Of a DNA stretch of 64,000 nucleotides, positions 58,095-64,000 are shown piece by piece. Made by a program: the position numbers and the translations under genes. Position 1 is the stretch's first letter, and the number at the start of each line of letters is the position of its first letter. Under the pieces are notes generated by a model that had not been told where the DNA came from, did no database searches, and saw only the letters and a list, made by a program, of their open reading frames with translations. Source of the stretch: Salmonella bongori NCTC 12419 (GTDB lineage: Bacteria > Pseudomonadota > Gammaproteobacteria > Enterobacterales > Enterobacteriaceae); the NCBI RefSeq assembly GCF_000252995.1, contig NC_015761.1, positions 3,162,001-3,226,000 of the forward strand, written 5' to 3'.

Positions 58095-58617
58095 TCTTAT
58101 GCTTGCCGGCTCGCTTCTGGCCGCCAGCATTCCGGCATTTGCCGTCACGGGCGATACCGAACAGCCGATTCATATCGACTCGGATCAACAATCGCTGGAT
58201 ATGCAAGGCAACGTTGTGACCTTTACGGGCAACGTGGTGATGACCCAGGGCACGATTAAGATCAACGCCGATAAAGTCGTCGTTACCCGCCCTGGCGGTG
58301 AACAAGGTAAAGAGGTGATCGACGGCTACGGCAATCCGGCCACTTTTTACCAGATGCAGGACAACGGTAAACCGGTGAAAGGCCACGCTTCGCATATGCA
58401 TTATGAGCTGGCAAAAGATTTTGTGGTGCTGACCGGCAACGCCTATCTGGAGCAGCTTGATAGCAACATTACTGGCGACAAGATCACCTACCTGGTGAAA
58501 GAGCAGAAAATGCAGGCTTTTAGCGATAAAGGCAAACGCGTCACCACAGTGCTGGTACCGTCACAGTTGCAAGACAAAAACAAAAGCCAGACTCCGGCGC
58601 AAAAGAAGAGTAACTAA
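58063..58617 (+). CDS. lptA: LptA, periplasmic LPS-transport bridge
   Basis: This 184-residue periplasmic protein forms the LPS bridge between LptC and LptD. The signal peptide is about residues 1-27 (SLLAASIPAFA-V). The OstA/LptA jellyroll follows from PIHIDSDQQSLDMQGNVVTFTGNVVMTQGTI. The ATG at 58063 matches E. coli MKFKTNKLSLNL. It starts inside the end of lptC in another frame. E. coli carries internal promoters for lptAB in this region; none was assigned here. Confidence 0.95.
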   Translation: MKFKTNKLSLNLMLAGSLLAASIPAFAVTGDTEQPIHIDSDQQSLDMQGNVVTFTGNVVMTQGTIKINADKVVVTRPGGEQGKEVIDGYGNPATFYQMQDNGKPVKGHASHMHYELAKDFVVLTGNAYLEQLDSNITGDKITYLVKEQKMQAFSDKGKRVTTVLVPSQLQDKNKSQTPAQKKSN

Positions 58618-58623
58618 TTCGTT

Positions 58624-59349
58624 ATGGCAACATTAACTGCAAAGAATCTGGCGAAGGCCTATAAAGGCCGCCGCGTGGTAGAAGATGTCAGTCTGACCGT
58701 CAACTCCGGGGAAATCGTCGGTCTGCTCGGTCCGAACGGCGCGGGTAAAACCACAACTTTTTATATGGTCGTTGGTATTGTGCCGCGTGACGCAGGCAAT
58801 ATCATCATCGATGATGAGGATATCAGTCTGCTGCCGCTGCACGCGCGTGCACGCCGCGGTATCGGCTATTTGCCGCAGGAAGCCTCGATTTTCCGCCGGC
58901 TTAGCGTGTTTGATAATCTGATGGCGGTACTGCAAATTCGTGACGATTTGACCGCGGAACAGCGAGAAGACCGCGCTAACGAGCTGATGGAAGAGTTCCA
59001 TATCGAGCATCTGCGCGACAGCATGGGACAAGCGTTGTCCGGCGGTGAACGCCGTCGTGTAGAAATTGCCCGCGCGCTGGCCGCCAATCCCAAATTTATC
59101 CTGCTGGATGAACCCTTTGCCGGCGTTGACCCGATTTCCGTTATCGACATTAAACGCATCATCGAGCATCTGCGCGATAGCGGACTCGGCGTGTTGATCA
59201 CCGACCATAACGTCCGTGAAACGCTGGCAGTCTGTGAACGCGCCTATATCGTGAGCCAGGGCCATCTTATTGCCCACGGTACGCCGACAGAAATCCTGCA
59301 AGACGAACACGTTAAGCGTGTATATCTTGGGGAAGACTTCAGACTCTGA
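58624..59349 (+). CDS. lptB: LptB, ATPase of the LPS exporter
   Basis: This 241-residue ABC ATPase powers extraction of LPS from the inner membrane with LptFG and LptC. Walker A is GPNGAGKT (36-43), Q-loop YLPQEASIFRRL, signature LSGGERRRVEIARAL, Walker B FILLDEPFAGVDP and switch His in LITDHNVRETL. It lies 6 nt after lptA. Length equals E. coli LptB. Confidence 0.97.
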   Translation: MATLTAKNLAKAYKGRRVVEDVSLTVNSGEIVGLLGPNGAGKTTTFYMVVGIVPRDAGNIIIDDEDISLLPLHARARRGIGYLPQEASIFRRLSVFDNLMAVLQIRDDLTAEQREDRANELMEEFHIEHLRDSMGQALSGGERRRVEIARALAANPKFILLDEPFAGVDPISVIDIKRIIEHLRDSGLGVLITDHNVRETLAVCERAYIVSQGHLIAHGTPTEILQDEHVKRVYLGEDFRL

Positions 59350-59396
59350 TAGGGTAGAGGACTATGCTGCTCTAGCGGGAGAAAACGACTCTGAAT

Positions 59397-60830
59397 ATGA
59401 AGCAAGGTTTGCAACTCAGGCTTAGCCAACAACTGGCGATGACGCCTCAGCTACAACAGGCCATCCGTCTGTTGCAGTTGTCTACGCTGGAACTTCAGCA
59501 AGAGCTTCAGCAAGCGCTGGAAAATAACCCGCTGCTTGAGCAAACCGATCTTCATGACGAAATCGACACTCAGCAACCTCAGGATAACGATCCTCTCGAT
59601 ACCGCAGACGCGCTCGAACAAAAAGAGATGCCAGAAGAGCTGCCGCTTGACGCCAGTTGGGATGAAATTTATACCGCCGGGACGCCGTCCGGCCCCAGCG
59701 GCGATTATATCGACGATGAATTACCCGTGTATCAAGGCGAAACGACGCTGTCGTTGCAGGATTATCTGATGTGGCAGGTTGAACTGACACCCTTCTCGGA
59801 TACCGATCGCGCTATTGCAACATCTATTGTCGATGCGGTAGATGAAACCGGTTATCTCACCGTCTCGCTGGATGACATTCTCGAAAGCATGGGCGATGAA
59901 GAGATTGATCTTGATGAGGTCGAGGCCGTTCTGAAGCGTATTCAGCGCTTCGATCCCGTAGGCGTTGCGGCGAAAGATCTTCGCGACTGCCTGCTGATTC
60001 AGCTTTCACAGTTCGACAAGTCCACGCCGTGGCTGGAAGAGGCACGGCTCATTATCTGCGATCATCTTGATCTGCTGGCCAACCACGACTTCCGCACGCT
60101 GATGCGTGTTACCCGCCTGAAAGAAGACGTACTGAAAGAGGCGGTAAACCTGATTCAATCGCTCGATCCCAGACCCGGTCAGTCGATCCAGACCGGTGAA
60201 CCGGAGTATATTATCCCGGACGTACTGGTTCGCAAGCATAATGGTCGCTGGACGGTAGAACTTAATAGCGACAGCATTCCACGTTTACAGATTAATCAGC
60301 ACTATGCTGCTCTGTGCAACAACGCGCGCAACGACGCCGACAGCCAGTTTATTCGCAGTAATTTACAAGATGCGAAATGGCTGATAAAAAGCCTTGAGAG
60401 CCGTAACGATACGTTGCTGCGCGTTAGCCGCTGCATCGTGGAGCAACAGCAGGCCTTTTTTGAGCAGGGCGAAGAATATATGAAACCGATGGTACTGGCG
60501 GATATCGCCCAGGCCGTCGAGATGCACGAATCCACCATCTCCCGCGTGACCACGCAGAAGTATCTGCACAGTCCACGCGGCATTTTTGAACTCAAGTATT
60601 TCTTTTCCAGCCACGTCAATACCGAAGGCGGAGGCGAAGCCTCTTCCACCGCCATCCGTGCGTTGGTGAAGAAGTTAATTGCGGCGGAAAACCCCGCGAA
60701 ACCGCTGAGCGACAGTAAGTTAACCTCTCTGCTGTCAGAACAGGGTATCATGGTGGCGCGCCGCACTGTTGCGAAGTACCGAGAGTCTTTATCCATTCCG
60801 CCGTCAAACCAACGCAAACAGCTGGTTTGA
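59397..60830 (+). CDS. rpoN: RNA polymerase sigma-54 factor RpoN
   Basis: This 477-residue sigma-54 serves nitrogen assimilation and other enhancer-dependent promoters. Region I is glutamine/leucine-rich (QLRLSQQLAMTPQLQQAIRLLQLSTLELQQELQQAL). Region II is acidic. A core-binding region and helix-turn-helix (VEMHESTISRVTTQKYLHSPRGIFELKYFF) follow. The RpoN box ARRTVAKYRE is near the C terminus. It is 47 nt after lptB, followed by hpf, ptsN, rapZ and npr as in E. coli. Confidence 0.97.
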   Translation: MKQGLQLRLSQQLAMTPQLQQAIRLLQLSTLELQQELQQALENNPLLEQTDLHDEIDTQQPQDNDPLDTADALEQKEMPEELPLDASWDEIYTAGTPSGPSGDYIDDELPVYQGETTLSLQDYLMWQVELTPFSDTDRAIATSIVDAVDETGYLTVSLDDILESMGDEEIDLDEVEAVLKRIQRFDPVGVAAKDLRDCLLIQLSQFDKSTPWLEEARLIICDHLDLLANHDFRTLMRVTRLKEDVLKEAVNLIQSLDPRPGQSIQTGEPEYIIPDVLVRKHNGRWTVELNSDSIPRLQINQHYAALCNNARNDADSQFIRSNLQDAKWLIKSLESRNDTLLRVSRCIVEQQQAFFEQGEEYMKPMVLADIAQAVEMHESTISRVTTQKYLHSPRGIFELKYFFSSHVNTEGGGEASSTAIRALVKKLIAAENPAKPLSDSKLTSLLSEQGIMVARRTVAKYRESLSIPPSNQRKQLV

Positions 60831-60852
60831 CCCAACCGATAAGGAAGACACT

Positions 60853-61140
60853 ATGCAGCTCAATATCACCGGACATAACGTCGAAATTACTGAAGCCCTG
60901 CGTGAGTTTGTGACGACAAAATTCGCCAAACTTGAACAGTATTTTGAGCGGATTAACCAGGTATATGTAGTGTTGAAAGTGGAGAAAGTTACGCACATCT
61001 CGGATGCAACACTACACGTTAACGGCGGTGAAATTCACGCCAGCGCAGAAGGTCAGGATATGTATGCCGCCATTGACGGTTTGATTGACAAACTGGCAAG
61101 GCAGCTAACCAGGCATAAAGATAAACTGAAACAACATTAA
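60853..61140 (+). CDS. hpf: Ribosome hibernation-promoting factor Hpf
   Basis: This 95-residue short-form HPF binds the 30S decoding site and promotes 100S dimer formation in stationary phase. It begins MQLNITGHNVEITEALREFVTTKFAKLEQYF, followed by VYVVLKVEKVTHISDATLHVNGGEIHASAE. The ATG at 60853 follows AAGGAAGACACT. It lies 22 nt after rpoN. Confidence 0.96.
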   Translation: MQLNITGHNVEITEALREFVTTKFAKLEQYFERINQVYVVLKVEKVTHISDATLHVNGGEIHASAEGQDMYAAIDGLIDKLARQLTRHKDKLKQH

Positions 61141-61168
61141 TTGTCCGGGCAGTTAGCCAGTGCAGGAC

Positions 61169-61193
61169 GGCCTGTTGTGCGGCACAACGGGCC
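61169..61193 (+). other. Hairpin between hpf and ptsN
   Basis: GGCCTGTTGTG-CGG-CACAACGGGCC forms an 11-bp stem with one G-U pair in the 117-nt hpf-ptsN gap. No U-run follows, so it is more likely an mRNA stability or processing element than a terminator. Confidence 0.5.
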
Positions 61194-61257
61194 ATTTGTA
61201 CAGTTAGCGCTCCGAACCTGGCCATCAACCTGACAGGACAGGTTCTTAGGTGAAATT

Positions 61258-61749
61258 ATGATAAATAACGATACGACTCTACAACTGAGCAGTGTACTTA
61301 ACCAGGAGTGTACGCGTAGTGGCGTTCACTGTCAGAGTAAGAAACGCGCGCTGGAAATCATCAGCGAACTGGCGGCAAAACAGCTCAGTTTACCTCCACA
61401 GGTCGTGTTTGAAGCCATTCTGACACGCGAAAAAATGGGCAGTACCGGTATTGGTAATGGTATCGCTATCCCGCATGGAAAACTGGAAGAAGATACCTTA
61501 CGCGCCGTCGGCGTATTCGTTCAGCTCGAAACACCTATTGCGTTCGACGCCATCGACAACCAGCCGGTCGATCTCCTCTTCGCCCTCCTGGTGCCAGCCG
61601 ACCAGACTAAAACGCATCTGCACACACTGTCGCTGGTCGCGAAGCGTCTGGCGGATAAAACGATCTGCCGCCGCCTGCGCGCGGCGCTGAGTGACGAAGA
61701 GCTGTATCAAATCATTACTGACACCGAAGGTGAGCAGAATGAGGAATAA
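61258..61749 (+). CDS. ptsN: PTS-Ntr enzyme IIA, PtsN
   Basis: This 163-residue regulatory IIA of the nitrogen PTS controls potassium transport (TrkA, KdpD) and other processes rather than sugar uptake. The phosphorylated His73 is in GIGNGIAIPHGKLEEDTL. It receives phosphate from NPr, encoded two genes downstream. Length equals E. coli PtsN. It starts after GGTGAAATT and is followed by rapZ. Confidence 0.97.
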   Translation: MINNDTTLQLSSVLNQECTRSGVHCQSKKRALEIISELAAKQLSLPPQVVFEAILTREKMGSTGIGNGIAIPHGKLEEDTLRAVGVFVQLETPIAFDAIDNQPVDLLFALLVPADQTKTHLHTLSLVAKRLADKTICRRLRAALSDEELYQIITDTEGEQNEE

Positions 61750-61794
61750 CAACTCAATGGCATTTTTTTCTGTCGTTGTGAGGAGAAACGGTAC

Positions 61795-62649
61795 ATGGTA
61801 CTGATGATCGTCAGCGGGCGTTCCGGATCAGGTAAATCTGTCGCTCTGCGCGCGCTGGAAGATATGGGTTTTTACTGCGTGGATAACCTTCCCGTTGTGC
61901 TGTTGCCCGATCTGGCGCGAACGCTGGCCGATCGCCAGATTTCTGCCGCCGTCAGCATTGATGTGCGCAATATGCCTGAATCGCCTGAGATTTTTGAACA
62001 GGCGATGAATAACCTACCCGATGCCTTCTCGCCACAATTACTGTTTCTTGATGCCGATCGCAATACCCTGATTCGCCGTTATAGCGACACACGCCGTTTA
62101 CATCCGCTTTCCAGCAAAAATCTTTCTTTAGAGAGTGCGATTGATAAAGAGAGCGATCTGCTGGAGCCGCTGCGCTCACGTGCGGATCTGATCGTCGACA
62201 CCTCGGAAATGTCCGTCCATGAGCTGGCCGAAATGCTGCGTACCCGTCTGCTGGGTAAACGCGAGCGCGAGCTGACAATGGTATTTGAATCCTTCGGCTT
62301 CAAACACGGTATCCCGATTGATGCGGACTATGTGTTCGATGTCCGCTTTCTGCCCAACCCGCACTGGGACCCAAAACTGCGCCCCATGACCGGGCTTGAT
62401 AAACCGGTTGCCGCATTTCTTGACCGGCACACAGAAGTTCACAATTTTATCTATCAGACTCGCAGTTATCTTGAGCTATGGTTACCAATGCTGGAGACCA
62501 ACAACCGCAGTTACCTTACTGTCGCTATCGGTTGTACCGGCGGGAAACACCGTTCGGTGTATATTGCAGAACAGCTGGCAGACTACTTCCGTTCGCGCGG
62601 TAAAAACGTCCAGTCTCGCCATCGCACGCTGGAAAAACGCAAAACATGA
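61795..62649 (+). CDS. rapZ: RNase adapter protein RapZ
   Basis: This 284-residue protein binds glucosamine-6-phosphate and directs RNase E to the small RNA GlmZ, so controlling GlmS synthesis. The N-terminal Walker A is GRSGSGKS (8-15). The C-terminal domain holds the metabolite- and RNA-binding residues, with AIGCTGGKHRSVYIAEQLA. The basic tail is RGKNVQSRHRTLEKRKT. It links to glmM in this window through amino-sugar supply. Its stop overlaps npr in ATGA. Confidence 0.97.
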   Translation: MVLMIVSGRSGSGKSVALRALEDMGFYCVDNLPVVLLPDLARTLADRQISAAVSIDVRNMPESPEIFEQAMNNLPDAFSPQLLFLDADRNTLIRRYSDTRRLHPLSSKNLSLESAIDKESDLLEPLRSRADLIVDTSEMSVHELAEMLRTRLLGKRERELTMVFESFGFKHGIPIDADYVFDVRFLPNPHWDPKLRPMTGLDKPVAAFLDRHTEVHNFIYQTRSYLELWLPMLETNNRSYLTVAIGCTGGKHRSVYIAEQLADYFRSRGKNVQSRHRTLEKRKT

Positions 62650-62918
62650 CCGTAAAGCAAACTGTTGAAGTCACCAATAAGCTGGGCATGCACGCCCGGC
62701 CTGCCATGAAGCTTTTCGAACTGATGCAGGGTTTTGACGCTGAGGTACTCTTACGTAATGACGAAGGCACCGAAGCGGAAGCGAACAGCGTCATCGCGCT
62801 GTTAATGCTCGACTCCGCCAAAGGGCGTCAGATAGAAATTGAAGCCACCGGCCCGCAAGAAGTTGAAGCGCTGGCAGCGGTTATCGCTCTGTTCAATTCC
62901 GGTTTCGACGAAGATTAG
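62646..62918 (+). CDS. npr: PTS-Ntr phosphocarrier NPr
   Basis: This 90-residue HPr homologue passes phosphate from EI-Ntr (PtsP) to PtsN. The phosphorylated His16 is in NKLGMHARPAMKLFEL. It overlaps rapZ by 4 nt and ends the rpoN cluster. In E. coli K-12 yrbL and mtgA come next; here an accessory stretch follows. Confidence 0.97.
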   Translation: MTVKQTVEVTNKLGMHARPAMKLFELMQGFDAEVLLRNDEGTEAEANSVIALLMLDSAKGRQIEIEATGPQEVEALAAVIALFNSGFDED

Positions 62919-62954
62919 CCCTTTCTCTTTTCACCCTGTAAGGATACTCAAAAA

Positions 62955-63104
62955 ATGCGACCTGAATATCAAATAGCTGTAGGCCGTCAGTTGATAAATT
63001 TGTGGGATAAAGGGGGCTCGGCTATGGATAGCAGACGAATGCCGCCCATCTATTTCCCACGCTCTGATGCGGGCAATCCCAAATCCGGATCGCAGCGCAT
63101 ATGA
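62955..63104 (+). CDS. Small ORF (49 aa) after npr, convergent with the lipoprotein gene
   Basis: An ATG at 62955 follows TAAGGA with 10-nt spacing and opens a 49-codon frame (MRPEYQIAVGRQLINLWDKG...). It ends inside the 3' end of the opposite-strand lipoprotein gene. The first 32 codons are outside that gene. The good ribosome-binding site suggests either a small gene co-transcribed with npr or the truncated start of a gene cut by the accessory insertion. I recognise no family. Confidence 0.3.
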   Translation: MRPEYQIAVGRQLINLWDKGGSAMDSRRMPPIYFPRSDAGNPKSGSQRI

Positions 63105-63814
63105 TCCCAGCCGGTATAGTTTTTAACCTCCGGGACTTTATTGGGAATGCCCTGCCAGTTTGTTTCTTCTGAAAAAGTTAACCACGCATTTGGCCCACTT
63201 GCTGATGCCCATGAGGTATAATTTTTCCCCCAGTAGCTGTTATCGTTGGTGCCATTATTCCTCGGGCGCAGATGATGCTTTTCTCCGTCATAAACATAAT
63301 CGATACCTTCCCCACCCGGCTGAAGACGGGGATCGTCAAAGGGTTTTGAACTGATATACAGATCGCCCTGCTTTGTCAGCAGAAAACCCTGGTCGTTGAC
63401 AACGGTGAAGGAGTCGATGGTTTCGCGAAGAGGAGGCCAACTGCCATAACGTTTTGCTCCCCCTCCGGGGGAATAGCTGGCAACGCCCCAGGTTTGCCCA
63501 TAATCTTTTGAAACGGTGAATGCGCCAGCTTCATAGGACATAATGGCGATATAACGCTCAGATGGGTGAATAAATGTTTTCGTAAAAATACGATAACCAT
63601 CAGAGACATCATAAATCCGGGAGCGAATATCTCTTTGAGTATCCACATAAACCAGCCCACCCTGGCAATAGAAGCCCTCCAGCTCCAGATAACGGTGGTC
63701 GTCAAACCGGTAAACCACCTGTACGGGCGGTTTCCGTGATTTGCGGTTATCTGCGTGGCATGCCGTCAGCAGGCTGATACCCAGCGTGATAGCGATAACA
63801 TGTGTTATGTTCAT
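63050..63814 (-). CDS. Lipoprotein resembling Tli3-family T6SS immunity proteins, copy 1
   Basis: This 254-residue protein has a type II signal peptide, MNITHVIAITLGISLLTAC, with lipidated Cys19. His at +2, not Asp, predicts outer-membrane sorting. Blocks YRFDDHRYLELEGFYCQGG, HPSERYIAIMSYEAGAF, SKDYGQTWGVA, FTVVNDQGFLLTKQGDLYISSKPFDDPRLQPGG and VPEVKNYTGWDHMRCDPD resemble, from memory, lipoproteins annotated as Tli3-like immunity proteins against type VI lipase effectors. Cys50 and the Cys near the C terminus could form a disulfide. It is on the minus strand directly after npr. The start follows AGGAAGG. No T6SS gene is in the window, so immunity function is inference. Confidence 0.6.
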   Translation of the reverse strand: MNITHVIAITLGISLLTACHADNRKSRKPPVQVVYRFDDHRYLELEGFYCQGGLVYVDTQRDIRSRIYDVSDGYRIFTKTFIHPSERYIAIMSYEAGAFTVSKDYGQTWGVASYSPGGGAKRYGSWPPLRETIDSFTVVNDQGFLLTKQGDLYISSKPFDDPRLQPGGEGIDYVYDGEKHHLRPRNNGTNDNSYWGKNYTSWASASGPNAWLTFSEETNWQGIPNKVPEVKNYTGWDHMRCDPDLGLPASERGK

Positions 63815-63870
63815 TTCTGACCTTCCTGTTCAGACCTGTGGCTCCGGCATATCCCACCGGAGGTTACCAC

Positions 63871-64000
63871 TTATTTTCCACGCTCTGATGCGGGCAATCC
63901 CAAATCCGGGTCGCAGCGCATATGATCCCAGCCGGTGTAGTTTTTAACTTCCGGGACTTTATTGGGGATACCCTGCCAGTTAGGCTTATAAGCAAAAATA
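63871..64000 (-). CDS. Second Tli3-like lipoprotein copy, truncated by the window edge
   Basis: The last 42 codons of a gene on the minus strand are visible. The C-terminal 36 residues, from NWQGIPNKVPEVKNY to LPASERGK, are identical to those of the upstream-numbered copy at 63050-63814. The DNA differs only at scattered synonymous sites. Before that the sequences differ (IFAYKP versus LTFSEET). Its stop is 56 nt before the start of the first copy, so the two form a tandem, probably co-transcribed pair. The 56-nt spacer contains a CTCCGG/CCGGAG hairpin and the AGGAAGG ribosome-binding site. Confidence 0.7.
   Translation of the reverse strand, partial: IFAYKPNWQGIPNKVPEVKNYTGWDHMRCDPDLGLPASERGK

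Overview
The window is enterobacterial chromosome and most resembles Salmonella enterica; a close relative such as Citrobacter cannot be excluded from sequence alone. The proteins read as near-identical orthologues of the E. coli K-12 genes of the garD to npr interval (about 70-72 min on the K-12 map) and follow almost the same order. The galactitol (gat) operon sits between garD and rsmI, where K-12 carries the aga/kba and yra fimbrial genes. yhbX is absent between argG and leuU. NusA has the 500-residue length I associate with Salmonella. REP/BIME palindromes of the usual enterobacterial type lie between many genes.

Layout. (1) 1-1250: the 3' part of garD. (2) 1.5-7.9 kb: gatYZABCD plus gatR, a complete galactitol PTS uptake and tagatose-1,6-bisphosphate pathway under a DeoR-family repressor, with shared CTTTCG motifs upstream of gatY and gatR. 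(3) 8.1-16.9 kb: rsmI, lpoA-yraN-diaA-dolP, yraQ, yraR, yhbO, yhbP, yhbQ, yhbS and ubiT (yhbT), tightly packed with overlapping 3' ends. (4) 17.2-21.5 kb: ubiU-ubiV (oxygen-independent ubiquinone synthesis), yhbW and mtr. (5) 21.6-34.4 kb, minus strand: the translation/RNA cluster metY-rimP-nusA-infB-rbfA-truB-rpsO-pnp-nlpI-yrbN-deaD. (6) 34.7-42.4 kb: argG, two small uncharacterised ORFs, tRNA-Leu leuU, secG, glmM, folP, ftsH and rlmE. (7) 42.5-49.8 kb: yhbY, greA, dacB, obgE-yhbE-rpmA-rplU, ispB and sfsB. (8) 49.9-62.9 kb: the envelope cluster murA-ibaG-mlaBCDEF (minus), then yrbG-kdsD-kdsC-lptCAB-rpoN-hpf-ptsN-rapZ-npr (plus). (9) 62.9-64 kb: an accessory insertion directly after npr, with a lipoprotein resembling Tli3-type T6SS immunity proteins and the start of a second, nearly identical copy running out of the window.

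Most of the window is core chromosome. Cell-envelope themes recur: LpoA, DolP, NlpI, DacB, MurA, the Mla lipid-transport system, Kdo synthesis, the Lpt lipopolysaccharide exporter, and GlmM with RapZ (amino-sugar supply and its control). Ribosome biogenesis is the second theme: RsmI, DeaD, RimP, NusA, IF2, RbfA, TruB, S15, PNPase, RlmE, YhbY, ObgE, L21, L27 and Hpf.

The least explained items are: the tandem Tli3-like lipoproteins at the right edge; a 19-nt copy of the leuU tRNA 3' end lying just downstream of a consensus promoter ahead of metY; two copies of a multi-hairpin intergenic repeat flanking truB-rbfA; a nested inverted repeat covering the yhbW ribosome-binding site; and two coupled small ORFs in the argG-leuU gap. 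All calls are from reading and remembered family knowledge. No database search was run.
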